From positions 2,666,001 to 2,730,000 of the forward strand of contig NZ_CP133779.1 of the NCBI RefSeq assembly GCF_034347425.1: a DNA stretch of 64,000 nt, in the 5' to 3' direction. This DNA comes from Undibacterium sp. CCC3.4. GTDB taxonomy: Bacteria; Pseudomonadota; Gammaproteobacteria; Burkholderiales; Burkholderiaceae_D. The translations under genes and the position numbers were made by a program. Shown here one piece after another: positions 21,487 to 31,593 of this stretch. Position 1 is the stretch's first letter. Each line of letters begins with the position of its first letter. Below the pieces are notes generated by a model. That model did no database searches. It had not been told where the DNA came from and worked only from the letters and a program-made list of their open reading frames with translations.

Positions 21487-24400
21487 GTCATCTGCTCGAT
21501 CCTTTGTATTTCCCGCTGCATGGCTCGCGCCTCATCGAAGCCAGCGCCGGCACTGGTAAAACTTGGACCATCGCGGCGCTGTATTTGCGTCTGGTGTTAG
21601 GCCATGGCGACGCCGACAGTGGCTTTCAGCGGCCGCTGCATCCCTCAGAAATTCTGGTGATGACCTTCACCCGTGCTGCCACGCGGGAATTATCGGAGCG
21701 CATACGCCTGCGTCTGGCTGAAGCAGCCGATTTGTTTCGGCAAGCGCAGCCCTGTGCCGGCGACCCCTTCCTGCAAAATCTGTTGGCAGACTACCCCGAT
21801 GAAACGGCGCGTCAACAAGCTGCTTACCGCTTGGCCATGGCGGCCGATGCCATGGATGACGCCGCTATCTTTACCATCGATGCCTGGTGCCAGCGCATGC
21901 TGCGTGAACATGCATTCGACAGCGGCTGCCTGTTCGACGAAACCTTGCTGGCTAATGAACAAAACCTGTTCGACAATGCTGTGCGCGATTACTGGCGCGG
22001 TCACGTGTATCCACTCACTGCCGCGCACTGGCGCGCTGTCGCTGCAGTGTGGCCTGATGTCAGCGCGCTTAGTCAGACGCTGCGTCAGTTACTGCCGCAA
22101 GCAGCCTTGCTCGCCACGCCAGCGGCACAAACGCTGCAAAGTTTTCTGGCGCAAAGCTTGGCCGAACAACAGCAGGCGCTGGCAGTAATCAAACAGGGCT
22201 GGCCGGATAAGGTGGTCAGCATCGTTGCCTGGTTCGCGACCGAAGCCGAACGCGCTCCGAAACAATTCAGCGGTACTAAATTACGTCCGGCCAGCCTGCA
22301 CAAATGGCTAGATTCCCTGGCTGTCTGGGCCAGCGATGCCGAACAAGTATGGCCGCAGCTAAGCGATAAAATTTTTGAGAAACTCCACCCTTCAGCCTTA
22401 GCCGCGGCCTGTAACAAGGGCTATCAAGCGACACTCCCGCCGGTATTTTTCGAACTCGAAGGCTTGCAACTGGCGCTGGCGGCACTCGAACCCTTGGGTC
22501 ATCAGCTGTGTCGACATGCCGTTGCTCAGGTTGGCGCGCGCATGGAAGAATTGAAACAGCAGCAGCATCAGTTCGGCTTCAAAGACTTACTCGAGCGCTT
22601 AGGCTTGGCCTTGGCCGGGGCGAATCGGGTGGCGATGCGCGCACGTATTATTGAGCAATACCCAGTGGCCTTGATCGATGAATTTCAAGATACCTCACCA
22701 CAGCAATATGCAATTTTTGATGCGCTGTATCAGGTGCAAAGCAATCTGCCCGAGTTGGGCTTATTCCTGATCGGCGACCCGAAACAATCGATTTACGGCT
22801 TTCGTGGTGCCGACATCCATAGTTATTTGGCGGCGCGCCGTGCTTGCAGCGGACGGCATTATCTGCTCGGTACTAACTACCGCTCGACCCTGCCCTTGGT
22901 GGCCGCCGTTAATCAATTGTTTCTGTATGCCGAACAACAGTCCGGTTTGAGCGCTCATCAGGCCGGTGCCTTCCACTTCAAAACCGCACACGACAACCCG
23001 GTGCCGTTCGAAGCCGTGCAGGCGCAAGGCCGAGGCAGCGTGTATCGGGCCGCGACACCGGCGCAAAGCGCAGCGGCTTTACAGTTCCAAATCGCCGAGC
23101 AACGCGACGCCAATAAAGAGCAAGCGCAGTATTTTTTTGCCCAACACTGCGCCGAATATATCGCCCAGCAATTGGGTTCGACGCAGACTGGCTTTCAAAC
23201 CCAAAGCGCCTTCGTCGCGCTGCAACCGGCCGATATCGCTATTTTGGTACGCGACCGTCATGAGGCCGCCGCCATCCGGCGTGCCCTGCAAGAACGCGAT
23301 ATCGCCAGCGTCTACTTATCGGATCAAGATTCGATTTTTCGCAGCGCCGAAGCGCTCGACGTCCTGTGTTGGCTGCAAGCCTGGGCTGAACCGCTGAGTA
23401 TCGAATACGGACGCGCCGCTTTCGCTACTAAAACCGCCTTGCTGACGCTACGACAATTAAGCGAATTAGCTGCCGATGACGCCGCTTGGGAACTGCGCCT
23501 TGAGCAACTCAAGCAATGGCACTTGGTGTGGCAGCGGCAGGGCGTGTTGGCGGCGATGCGGCGCTTCATCCACGAACTCGCCTTACCAGAAAAACTGCTG
23601 GGTCAGCGCGGTGGTGAACGCAGTCTCACCAATTTGCTACACCTGGCCGAATTGCTCGAAGCCGCCAGCGCTCAACTTGATGGCGAACAAGCGCTGATCC
23701 GCTGGTTATCCGAACAAATCAGCGGCCAAGGCGAGGGCAGTGAGGAACATGTACTGCGCCTGGAAAGCGATGCCGAGCTGGTGAAAGTGATCACGATACA
23801 TAAATCCAAGGGCTTGGAATTTCCGTTGGTGTTCGTTCCCTTCGCCGCCGCTGCCCGGCAGGTAACAAAAACCAAGCAAAGCTTTTTCAAATACACCGAT
23901 GCCAGCGGCCGCAGCGTGCTCGACCTCGGGCTATCGGACGAGGCGCAACAAGCGGTGGAACGCGCCCGTCTGGAAGAAGATTTGCGCCTGCTATATGTGG
24001 CCGTCACGCGCGCCTCGCATGCGCTGTGGCTGGGCGTATCAAATTACAAGCAAAATTTACAGCACTCGGCACTCGGCTATCTGCTCAATGGTGGTGCCGC
24101 CATTGATGCACCCATCTTGCCCATCTTCGCCGCATTGCAAGGCGCGTGCGCTGCCATTCACATCACCGAGCTCAGCGATGCGGCTGGCTGTACCCCGCTG
24201 CCGCGCCGAATTCGCAGCGTCGCTGCCTTGGAATTTCCTGCCTATCGTGCCAACTTCGAACGCCACTGGCTAGTCGCCAGTTTTTCTTCCATCGCCAGGA
24301 ATCTGAGTGCCGATTTTTCGGCCAAGCGCACCGATGACAGCAAATTATTTGAAGATGAAGTGCTGCCCTTGGTCGTGACACCGAAACACCAGTCGCTGCC

Positions 24401-25148
24401 GAAGCAAGCCTGGCATCGCTTCCCACGTGGTGCCGTGCCGGGCCAGTTTCTGCACGAACAATTGGAATGGATTGCCGGAGAAGGTTTTACTGTCATCGAA
24501 GATGAACATTTCAATACCCGCTTGGCACAACGTGCTTTACGGGCCGGCTGGGACCATCATCAAGCGGATCTCAACGAGTGGCTCACTGCCATCGTCTGCG
24601 CGCAGCTGCCGCCGATACAAAGCAGTTTGCTGCAGGTGCAAGAGCGTATCGCCGAAATGGAATTTTGGTTTCCTTGCCAAGCTGCTGCCAGTCGTGCGCT
24701 GGATAACTTGTGTCGCCAGCATTTATTGGCAGGACAAGCGCGACCGCAGTTGAGCGAGCGTCGCTTGCAAGGTTTGTTGATGGGCTTTGCCGATCTGGTG
24801 TTTGAACACGAGGGTAAATACTGGGTACTCGATTACAAATCGAATGCGCTCGGTGCCGATGACGCCGCCTACCATATCGGTGCGTTGACTCTGGCCATGG
24901 CCGCGCATCGCTATGATGTGCAAGCGGCGATTTATCTGCTGGCGCTGCACCGCTTGCTGCAGCAGCGTTTGGGTGCGCACTACGATCCGGCCCAGCACTT
25001 GGGTGGCGCGATTTTCTTTTTCTTGCGCGGCTTACAGCATCCCGAGACCCATGGCTGCTACCACGTGCTACCGAGCGCAGACTTTCTGCGCGATCTCGAC
25101 TTGGTCATGCGCCAGGCCGTCTCCACTGTCACCGAGGAAACCCACTGA
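21483..25148 (+). CDS. recB: Exodeoxyribonuclease V beta subunit RecB
   Basis: 1221 residues. SF1A helicase with C-terminal nuclease, the 3'-5' motor and only nuclease site of RecBCD. Motif I IEASAGTGKTWTIAALYLRL (about residues 18-37), motif Ia LVMTFTRAATRELSERI, motif II VALIDEFQDTSPQQY, motif III GDPKQSIYGFRGADI, motif V VKVITIHKSKGLEFPLVFVP, motif VI LLYVAVTRASHALWLG. The nuclease motif GLLMGFADLVFEHEGKYWVLDYKSNALG holds the PD-(D/E)xK Asp and Lys. Everything expected for an active enzyme is present. It follows recC directly with no ptr gene between, unlike E. coli. Confidence 0.96.
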   Translation: MSHLLDPLYFPLHGSRLIEASAGTGKTWTIAALYLRLVLGHGDADSGFQRPLHPSEILVMTFTRAATRELSERIRLRLAEAADLFRQAQPCAGDPFLQNLLADYPDETARQQAAYRLAMAADAMDDAAIFTIDAWCQRMLREHAFDSGCLFDETLLANEQNLFDNAVRDYWRGHVYPLTAAHWRAVAAVWPDVSALSQTLRQLLPQAALLATPAAQTLQSFLAQSLAEQQQALAVIKQGWPDKVVSIVAWFATEAERAPKQFSGTKLRPASLHKWLDSLAVWASDAEQVWPQLSDKIFEKLHPSALAAACNKGYQATLPPVFFELEGLQLALAALEPLGHQLCRHAVAQVGARMEELKQQQHQFGFKDLLERLGLALAGANRVAMRARIIEQYPVALIDEFQDTSPQQYAIFDALYQVQSNLPELGLFLIGDPKQSIYGFRGADIHSYLAARRACSGRHYLLGTNYRSTLPLVAAVNQLFLYAEQQSGLSAHQAGAFHFKTAHDNPVPFEAVQAQGRGSVYRAATPAQSAAALQFQIAEQRDANKEQAQYFFAQHCAEYIAQQLGSTQTGFQTQSAFVALQPADIAILVRDRHEAAAIRRALQERDIASVYLSDQDSIFRSAEALDVLCWLQAWAEPLSIEYGRAAFATKTALLTLRQLSELAADDAAWELRLEQLKQWHLVWQRQGVLAAMRRFIHELALPEKLLGQRGGERSLTNLLHLAELLEAASAQLDGEQALIRWLSEQISGQGEGSEEHVLRLESDAELVKVITIHKSKGLEFPLVFVPFAAAARQVTKTKQSFFKYTDASGRSVLDLGLSDEAQQAVERARLEEDLRLLYVAVTRASHALWLGVSNYKQNLQHSALGYLLNGGAAIDAPILPIFAALQGACAAIHITELSDAAGCTPLPRRIRSVAALEFPAYRANFERHWLVASFSSIARNLSADFSAKRTDDSKLFEDEVLPLVVTPKHQSLPKQAWHRFPRGAVPGQFLHEQLEWIAGEGFTVIEDEHFNTRLAQRALRAGWDHHQADLNEWLTAIVCAQLPPIQSSLLQVQERIAEMEFWFPCQAAASRALDNLCRQHLLAGQARPQLSERRLQGLLMGFADLVFEHEGKYWVLDYKSNALGADDAAYHIGALTLAMAAHRYDVQAAIYLLALHRLLQQRLGAHYDPAQHLGGAIFFFLRGLQHPETHGCYHVLPSADFLRDLDLVMRQAVSTVTEETH

Positions 25149-25150
25149 TC

Positions 25151-27118
25151 ATGCCTGACAACGATACTGTCTTACAGAGTCTGTCTGAACTGAGCGAGCG
25201 CGGCCAAGTGCGCCGGCTGGCGCTGGCTTTTGCGCGGTTTTTACATAGCTTGGGCGTGCGCGACGCGGCCGTTTTGCTGGCCGCGGCCATGCTCACTGAA
25301 ATCGAAGCACGCGGCCATATCTGCCTGGACTTGGCAGCGCTGGCGCGCGATCCGGCGGCAGTATTGGAATGGCCGAACGAAGAATGGGAAGCGCTGCGCG
25401 CTGCGCATGAGCTGCCATCGAATCAAGCCGACTGGCATGCAGTGTTGGCCACCAGCCCTTATATTTATCACGCTGACAGCGCTGCACCTGATGCCCAGCA
25501 AGTCTTGGTATTGCAAGCACAGCGACTGTATTTACGCCGTTACTGGCAGGATGAAACGCTGATCGCCACGGCCGTGCGTGCGCGTGCCGCTGATACCATC
25601 GAGCGCGATGAAACGGTACTGACAGATTTGCTCGATGACTTGTTTCTATCCGCAATCGCAGTCGCCGAACCGGCGAGCGAGCCCAGCCCTGATTGGCAAA
25701 AAATCGCCACCGCCATCGCCTTACGCGCTCGCTTTAGCATCATTACCGGCGGCCCCGGCACCGGTAAAACCTATACCGTGGCACGCTTGTTGGCAGCCTT
25801 GCTGCTGCTCGCCCCGGCGGGCACACAGCCCAGCATCGCCTTGGCCGCACCAACCGGCAAGGCCGCCGCGCGTTTGCGGCAATCGATAGACCAAGCCTTC
25901 AGCGAACTGGCCACGCGCAGCACTGCGCTGAGCGAATTCATTGCCCACCTTGGTCCGGCACGCACCTTACACAGCCTCTTGGGGGCGCGACCTGATACCC
26001 GGAGTTTTCGTCATCATGCCGGTAATCCGCTCGACCTGGATGTGCTCATCGTCGACGAAGCCTCGATGGTGCATGTGGAAATGATGGCCGCCTTGTTGGC
26101 TGCCTTACCGCGTAAAACCATGCTGATTTTGCTCGGTGATCAAGATCAATTGGCTTCGGTTGAGGCTGGTGCGGTACTCGGCGATTTGTGTGGCGACGCC
26201 GTCAGCGGTGGCTACCATGCCAGTACCGTCGACTATCTGAAACGCTGCACACAGCAACTGGTGCCGGCCGAGCTGCGCGGTGACGGCACTGCACTGGCCC
26301 AGCAAACCGTCATGCTGCGCCACAGCCGCCGCTTTGCCGGTGCCATCGGCGAGTTGGCGCGTGCGGTGAATGCCGGCGCGGCCGCCAGCGCTGCTGCCGT
26401 ACTGCGGCGTGGTCACGACGCCAGCTTGGCCTGGCTCGATGCCACTAGCCCAGCCGCTTTGTTACGCTTGGCCGGGCAGGGTCGGGCCGGTGCCGAAGGT
26501 GCTTATCAAGCCTATCTGAGTTTGCTGGCGCAAATGCCGCGCGCTGCTACCAGCGCCGACTACTTGGCATGGGTAAAACAAGTGCTCGATGCCTTCGAAG
26601 GCTTTCGTATTTTGTGTGCGGTGCGGGAAGGCGAGTGGGGTGTGGCCGGACTCAATCTGGCGATAGAACAAAGCTTGCATGCCCAAGGCCATATCCAGCG
26701 CGAGGGCGAATGGTATAGCGGTCGACCGGTGATGGTGACGCGGAACGACTACAGTGCCGGCGTCTTCAATGGCGATATCGGTTTGGCTTTGCCAGACCCT
26801 GATCCACAAAAAAGTTTGCGCGTGTATTTTCTCGACGGTCAACAGCTACGCAGTATTCTCGCTTCGCGCTTGCGCTATGTCGAGACCGCCTATGCCATGA
26901 CGGTGCACAAATCGCAGGGTTCCGAATTCGCCCACACCGTGCTGGTGTTACCACCCGACATGTCACCGGTGATCACCCGTGAATTGATCTACACCGGCAT
27001 CACCCGCGCACGCCGCCAATTTACTTTAGTTTGCCCGGTTTTAGCGGTATGGCAGAGCGCCTTGGCACTGAAAACCGAGCGAGCCAGCGGTTTGCGCGCG
27101 GCCTTGCAAGCACCGTAG
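25151..27118 (+). CDS. recD: Exodeoxyribonuclease V alpha subunit RecD
   Basis: 655 residues, two bases after recB stops. 5'-3' SF1B helicase of RecBCD. N-terminal domain (about 1-160), then Walker A FSIITGGPGTGKTYTVARLLAAL (about 196-215), APTGKAAARLRQSI (motif Ia), LIVDEASMVHVEMMAALLAAL (motif II), LLGDQDQLASVEAGAVLGDL (motif III), and TVHKSQGSEFAHTVLVLP plus ELIYTGITRARRQF (motifs V/VI). Complete by motif and length. It ends four bases before the stop of the convergent ABC exporter gene, with no terminator in between. Confidence 0.95.
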   Translation: MPDNDTVLQSLSELSERGQVRRLALAFARFLHSLGVRDAAVLLAAAMLTEIEARGHICLDLAALARDPAAVLEWPNEEWEALRAAHELPSNQADWHAVLATSPYIYHADSAAPDAQQVLVLQAQRLYLRRYWQDETLIATAVRARAADTIERDETVLTDLLDDLFLSAIAVAEPASEPSPDWQKIATAIALRARFSIITGGPGTGKTYTVARLLAALLLLAPAGTQPSIALAAPTGKAAARLRQSIDQAFSELATRSTALSEFIAHLGPARTLHSLLGARPDTRSFRHHAGNPLDLDVLIVDEASMVHVEMMAALLAALPRKTMLILLGDQDQLASVEAGAVLGDLCGDAVSGGYHASTVDYLKRCTQQLVPAELRGDGTALAQQTVMLRHSRRFAGAIGELARAVNAGAAASAAAVLRRGHDASLAWLDATSPAALLRLAGQGRAGAEGAYQAYLSLLAQMPRAATSADYLAWVKQVLDAFEGFRILCAVREGEWGVAGLNLAIEQSLHAQGHIQREGEWYSGRPVMVTRNDYSAGVFNGDIGLALPDPDPQKSLRVYFLDGQQLRSILASRLRYVETAYAMTVHKSQGSEFAHTVLVLPPDMSPVITRELIYTGITRARRQFTLVCPVLAVWQSALALKTERASGLRAALQAP

Positions 27119-27122
27119 ACAA

Positions 27123-28925
27123 TCAACTGTCGGCGCGCGTCAGGTGTTTCGCCGCGTCGGCTGCTTGCACCTGCTGCCAAGTGCCTTGACGCACTATGCG
27201 TCCGGCTTCCATCACCACCACATGATCGGCATGCTGCAAGCTGGCCAAGCGATGGCCGATGGCCACCACCGTCAGATTGCCATGCAGATCAACGATGGCC
27301 TGACGGATCCGCTCTTCATTTTCCACATCGAGTGCACTGGTGGCTTCATCCAGCAACAGCAAGGCCGGGCGGCGTAATAAGGCACGTGCCAGGGCAATCC
27401 GCTGGCGCTCGCCGCCAGATAAACGCAAGCCCTGATCGCCGACCAGCGTCGCCAGTCCCAGTGGTAAATCACGCACAAAACCGGCGGCGGCTTTATCCAA
27501 AGCTAACCATAATGCGGTGTCGTCCGCATCCGGCAGCGCCCACAACAAATTGCTGCGTATCGTGTCATTGAACAGGACTGGTTCTTGCGGCACATAGGCC
27601 AGCGCATGACGCCATTGCACCCGCTGTGCATCATCGAGTACCTTGCCATCGATCGACATCGTGCCGTGCTCGGGGCGCAGCAAGCCCATCAGCATATCGG
27701 CCAAGCTGCTTTTTCCCGCACCCGACTCGCCGATGATGGCGGTGGTGGTATTGGCGACAATCGTCAGATCGATCGCCTTGAGCGCGGCGCGCTCGCGGCC
27801 CGGGTAATGGAAGTCTATGCCGTGTAACGTTAACTGATGCGAAAATGTCGGCGCCACCGCAGCAGTCTCTGGTTCCGCCGCTTCACGGCACTGGGCCAAG
27901 ACCCTTTCGGTGTCAGCCAGCGCTGGCAGAGTGTGCAAGCACTGCTGCAAGTGCTGTTGGCATTGCGCAGCCAGCGGCATCAAGCGAGAAAAAACCAAGA
28001 TCAAGGCGGCCAACTCCGCGAGAGGCAAATGCCAGACTTCCAGTCCGGTATACAGTAAGACGGCCAGCATCAAGCTGGCAAGCAGTTGCGCGCGTGCGCG
28101 TGAATAACTGGCGCTGCGTTGAAAGCGCATCAATTGCTGGCGGTAGCCTTGCATCGATTGCAAAAAATTTTGCAAGTGACGTGATTCATTGCCGAGAATT
28201 TTGACTAACTTGATACCTTGCAGGCTTTCTTGTACCGTGCTGTGCAGCCGCTGCGAAGTCAGACCCAAGCCCGCGCCCAAGTGTAAGGCTTCGCGCCGCA
28301 AACGGCTTTCGGTGAAAAACATCAGTATCCCGGCGCTCAATACCAGCGCCGTCATCGGTGGCGATAGCCACAGCGCCGCGATGGTATACACCAGCAGTTG
28401 CGCCATCACACTACTGAGCTGGATGAAAAAATTCAGACCGAAGCCGATGCGGTTAATATCGGTCAGCAACAGATTCGCATATTCTGCATTATTCCGTTGC
28501 GATAGCCAAGTCCACTCACTTTTCAATACCGCCATCAAGCAGCGCTCGCGTAAACGGTCAACCAGGTTGCATTGAATTTCGGTAGACAGGATTTCTCGAA
28601 AAAACTGGGCGACAGTTTTCAGCGCTTGTAAGCTGATAAAAACCAGCAAAATACTCAAGCCTTGAAAGGGCATCGATAGCGCGGAAAAACTGCGCGCCAG
28701 CATGCCGTTGAAAGCGCTCGGCCTTGGTATGCCGGTGTGGGCCGCATCCTGCAATAAAGCAAACAAGGGTACCAGCAAACTGACGCCAAAACCCTCACTG
28801 ACGCTGACGATGGCCATGCACAGCCCTAACATCAGCAGCGGGCGACGCGGCTCTTGGCGTATCAAACGAAAAAATGCCTGAGCACTCTGCCATGCCGACA
28901 GCTCGGGCATGCTCAGCGTGCCCAT
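27123..28925 (-). CDS. ABC exporter, lasso peptide D protein
   Basis: 600 residues: an N-terminal six-helix exporter membrane domain (about 1-330) and a C-terminal ATPase with Walker A GESGAGKSSL, Q-loop YVPQEPVLF, signature LSGGERQRIALARALL, Walker B LLLLDEATSALD and the H-loop GHRLAS. Such half-transporters export the mature lasso peptide and may give self-immunity. It is the last gene of the minus-strand lasso operon; its start overlaps the end of B2 by 13 bases. The assignment to lasso peptide export rests on context; by sequence alone it is a multidrug/bacteriocin-type ABC exporter. Confidence 0.85.
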   Translation of the reverse strand: MGTLSMPELSAWQSAQAFFRLIRQEPRRPLLMLGLCMAIVSVSEGFGVSLLVPLFALLQDAAHTGIPRPSAFNGMLARSFSALSMPFQGLSILLVFISLQALKTVAQFFREILSTEIQCNLVDRLRERCLMAVLKSEWTWLSQRNNAEYANLLLTDINRIGFGLNFFIQLSSVMAQLLVYTIAALWLSPPMTALVLSAGILMFFTESRLRREALHLGAGLGLTSQRLHSTVQESLQGIKLVKILGNESRHLQNFLQSMQGYRQQLMRFQRSASYSRARAQLLASLMLAVLLYTGLEVWHLPLAELAALILVFSRLMPLAAQCQQHLQQCLHTLPALADTERVLAQCREAAEPETAAVAPTFSHQLTLHGIDFHYPGRERAALKAIDLTIVANTTTAIIGESGAGKSSLADMLMGLLRPEHGTMSIDGKVLDDAQRVQWRHALAYVPQEPVLFNDTIRSNLLWALPDADDTALWLALDKAAAGFVRDLPLGLATLVGDQGLRLSGGERQRIALARALLRRPALLLLDEATSALDVENEERIRQAIVDLHGNLTVVAIGHRLASLQHADHVVVMEAGRIVRQGTWQQVQAADAAKHLTRADS

Positions 28926-29395
28926 AGCGCTGGCGAGAGAAACATGCTGACCACAGTAAATTCAGAAAAACTATTTCCACCCGTTACATACACCGGACCG
29001 GCACAGACCCAGGCATGGGCCAGCAGTTTTTGTTCGGCATCTTTTTTTAAGCCGAAATACAAGGCATAGGGAATGCCATAAACTTTGAGCCAACAGCGCG
29101 CCGTAATCGCTTGTGCAAAACAATTCGCATTCCAAGGACAATAACGGGCGCTGCCGTTGATCAGGTGGGAAATTTGACGCGCCCGAAAAATCGCCGCCGG
29201 CGTCAGCAAAGGCACGGCCGCATTGACCCCGGCATGTTGGCCCAGACGCGGCGCAATTTGACGAAACGGTACGCTGAGCACCACCATCCGCGCCAGGCCA
29301 AGCAGACACCAAGTGGGGAAAAATCCCAATTGAAAAAACCGCGGTTGACGCAAAAAATTACGCAACTTGCGAGCTGCCAAGCTCAACAGCCTCAT
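28913..29395 (-). CDS. Lasso peptide B2, transglutaminase-like leader peptidase
   Basis: 160 residues from ATG 29395, which overlaps the B1 stop (ATGA); a longer in-frame reading up to 29539 lies inside B1 and is rejected. B2 proteins cut the leader off the precursor. The catalytic Cys is in PWNANCFAQAI (Cys92) and the His in LLAHAWV (His127), with the pattern Cys...GIPY...HAWV...G typical of the family; the third (Asp) residue is not clear. The basic, hydrophobic N-terminal 70 residues are also typical. Acts with B1, which delivers the leader. Confidence 0.85.
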   Translation of the reverse strand: MRLLSLAARKLRNFLRQPRFFQLGFFPTWCLLGLARMVVLSVPFRQIAPRLGQHAGVNAAVPLLTPAAIFRARQISHLINGSARYCPWNANCFAQAITARCWLKVYGIPYALYFGLKKDAEQKLLAHAWVCAGPVYVTGGNSFSEFTVVSMFLSPALWAR

Positions 29396-29658
29396 GCGTA
29401 TTGAACGATCTGCGCATCCAACAACTGGGTGATGAAGCTTTGCACGTCGTTGGCGCAGGTTTCTGCATCGACGGCAAACTCCGCTACCACGGCTTGATAC
29501 AACTGTTCCATGGTCTGCGGTGTTTGCAAGGTTTCCCAAATGATTGCGCCGACCGGATTAATGCCGTAGTAACGTCCTTGGCTGATACTCATCATGACCA
29601 AGTCGCCATCCATAGGAACGGCCAATAAATCGGGATGACGCATGATAAACTTGGACAT
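29392..29658 (-). CDS. Lasso peptide B1, PqqD-like leader recognition protein
   Basis: 88 residues, a single PqqD-fold RiPP recognition element. Hallmarks: LMMSISQGRYYGINPVGAIIWETLQTPQTMEQL (beta strands, then N.VGA.IW), followed by two helices and a C-terminal LLDAQIV. It binds the precursor leader and presents it to B2 and C. AGGAG lies six bases before the ATG. It follows the sulfotransferase gene by 51 bp and overlaps B2 by four bases. B1 and B2 are separate genes here, as in many Gram-positive and some proteobacterial lasso clusters, rather than the fused McjB form. Confidence 0.88.
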   Translation of the reverse strand: MSKFIMRHPDLLAVPMDGDLVMMSISQGRYYGINPVGAIIWETLQTPQTMEQLYQAVVAEFAVDAETCANDVQSFITQLLDAQIVQYA

Positions 29659-29708
29659 GCTTGGCTCCTAACTGAAATAAGTGAATCAAACAGCGTAAAT
29701 ATAATTTT

Positions 29709-30584
29709 TCAAACCGAAAAAGGCGAGCCATTCGCATCAAGATAAGCGAAGCGTAACATGACTGCACCATGATCGCGCAGTACCCGATCAATTTGCGCCG
29801 TGCTCAAAACATCGCGCCAGCCGCCGGCGGTTCCGCTGCGAAAAAAACGCTCAGCTTTGGCCGAGCGCTCACGAAATCCTTTTTCCTGCTCCTGGGTTGC
29901 GAGTTTTTCAAAGCTGCTGTGGGCCATCGCTTGTTGTATCCGCGCTGGCTCGGCCGGCAGTTCCAAAAACTGGCTGGCCCGAGTAAAGCTGGCCAAGCCA
30001 TCGGCCAGCATATCCTCATAGCGCAGCACACAACAAGCTAAGTTCTCGGCATCGACCCAACTGCGTACATGTTGCGACCAGCTCAGCAAGCGCTGGGTGA
30101 CTTGCGACTGCAGGCCATGCTGGTTTTTTGAAAGAGCAAAATCAGTTTTCCCCATGCGCTCGATCGCGCCGTCTATGCTGCAGCCCCAGTGGTGCGAGGC
30201 TGAAATGGCGACATCAAGGGGATTACGTAAAATATACAAGGCACCGCGCGTGGCTTCTCGGTTGACCAGCGGTTCACCGTTTGCCAGACGCAGATAAGCG
30301 TCATGTATTTTATGGTAGGCCAAGGCCGTGTTTTCTTTTTCTACCGTCCAGCGATAAACGGCTGGGCGTAGCGCTTCAATTTCTGACGGACTTAAATCGG
30401 CACTGTCGAAACCCAATAGTTCATCGAGCCAGCTACGGCTGCTGGCAATACCGCCGGTTTCCAGCGCATTGATATCGACTTCGCCATCTTGGCCGCGCTG
30501 TAAATTGGCGATGAACGCGCGCATCCAAGTATTACCCGATTTCGGGTAAGAGGCCAGCCAGTAGATGCCGCTCGCCGTACTCAT
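29709..30584 (-). CDS. PAPS-dependent sulfotransferase in lasso cluster
   Basis: 291 residues. Transfers sulfate from 3'-phosphoadenosine-5'-phosphosulfate to a hydroxyl. The 5'-phosphosulfate loop is YPKSGNTW (residues 13-20), the 3'-phosphate segment is YILRNPLDVAISASHHWG (about 118-135) and the C-terminal RSGTAGGWRDVLS matches the RxGxxGxW(K) motif of cytosolic-type sulfotransferases. The start overlaps the kinase stop (ATGA), so the two are translationally coupled. The likely acceptor is a Ser, Thr or the C-terminal group of the lasso peptide encoded 1 kb upstream; this is inferred from the operon. A complete catalytic domain, no transmembrane segment. Confidence 0.85.
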   Translation of the reverse strand: MSTASGIYWLASYPKSGNTWMRAFIANLQRGQDGEVDINALETGGIASSRSWLDELLGFDSADLSPSEIEALRPAVYRWTVEKENTALAYHKIHDAYLRLANGEPLVNREATRGALYILRNPLDVAISASHHWGCSIDGAIERMGKTDFALSKNQHGLQSQVTQRLLSWSQHVRSWVDAENLACCVLRYEDMLADGLASFTRASQFLELPAEPARIQQAMAHSSFEKLATQEQEKGFRERSAKAERFFRSGTAGGWRDVLSTAQIDRVLRDHGAVMLRFAYLDANGSPFSV

Positions 30585-31477
30585 GCCCGTTCTGCCGCAT
30601 CGGCCAGAATGCGCTCGGCCAGTTCATCGAGCGCGAAGCGGGTGTTCGGGCGCGTCACGCGCACCAGTTTGATTTGGCTCGACAACTGGGCGCACAAGCT
30701 TAAATGATGTGCCTTCAATGCCATTCCTTCCAAGAACCGTACCCGATAAGTATTTTCTTGCAAGACCGGGAAGCGCCGCATACCGCGCACGGTTTCAAAG
30801 ACAAACTCATCTCGGTTATGATTGCTCAGAATGTACACCCAGCGTATCGGCAAAGCAGAGCTGGCCATCGCATTCAAGGTCGGCAAATTGAATTTTTCCA
30901 TGTCCGGGCGTATGCGCGCCAGTTCGCCGGTGGCGATCTGCATTTTATCGGCGCTGTCTTGCCATAACTTAATGCGGGGAAAACCTGGTAAGGCCTGGCA
31001 TTGCGCATTCACCGGCACTACATCATCGGCCAACAGCCGGTGACCGCGTTGCATCAAGGCCGCTGCCAGAGTTGATTTGCCGGCACCGGAAGGGCCGACG
31101 CAGACCAGGCAAGCATCACCGACTTGCAGCGCATTGCCATGCAAGACCAGATATCGGCGTTGAAACATCAGAATACCCATGGCCGAGCCGAGCAAAAACA
31201 CGCGCACACTGGCCTCATCAATGCCGGCTTCGGTTTCGACGATGATTTCCTGGCCATTGCGAACCAGAAATGCGGCGACACCGGGTACCTGCAAGCAAAA
31301 TTCCTGTTCGGTCGCCCATAAAAAAGGACCGAGTTGGCGCGCCGTGGCGGTGATCGTGCTCAGCACTGCGCCGTAGACAATACTGACTTCGCTGCTTTGA
31401 TCTTCTGCGGGGGCTAATTCTGGCAGGGCGATTTGGCTGGAAATACCGAATTGGTATAGCTGATAATGATATGGCAT
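30581..31477 (-). CDS. HprK-like kinase, lasso peptide kinase family
   Basis: 298 residues. Related to the C-terminal domain of HPr kinase: P-loop VCVGPSGAGKSTLAAALMQRG (motif at about 128-136) and the acidic LLADDVVPV about 20 residues later. N-terminal about 110 residues are specific to HprK-related proteins of RiPP clusters. Members in paeninodin-type lasso clusters phosphorylate the C-terminal Ser side chain of the precursor; this precursor does end in Ser. Directly downstream of the precursor gene (116 bp) and coupled to the sulfotransferase. That it phosphorylates this peptide is inference from the family and position. Confidence 0.82.
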   Translation of the reverse strand: MPYHYQLYQFGISSQIALPELAPAEDQSSEVSIVYGAVLSTITATARQLGPFLWATEQEFCLQVPGVAAFLVRNGQEIIVETEAGIDEASVRVFLLGSAMGILMFQRRYLVLHGNALQVGDACLVCVGPSGAGKSTLAAALMQRGHRLLADDVVPVNAQCQALPGFPRIKLWQDSADKMQIATGELARIRPDMEKFNLPTLNAMASSALPIRWVYILSNHNRDEFVFETVRGMRRFPVLQENTYRVRFLEGMALKAHHLSLCAQLSSQIKLVRVTRPNTRFALDELAERILADAAERA

Positions 31478-31593
31478 GACAGTTCAGTAAAGATGGGGTG
31501 GAACAATGTCGCAATCAAATGCTTGGTGCCGATGTCATCCGCTGCCTTGGCAGACTGGTAAATTAATTTTTTAAGCGGGAAGCCTGAAACTAC

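Noticed and set aside
28913..29539. 208-residue version of lasso B2
   Set aside because: The extra N-terminus is inside B1 in another frame; ATG 29395 overlaps the B1 stop in the usual coupled way.
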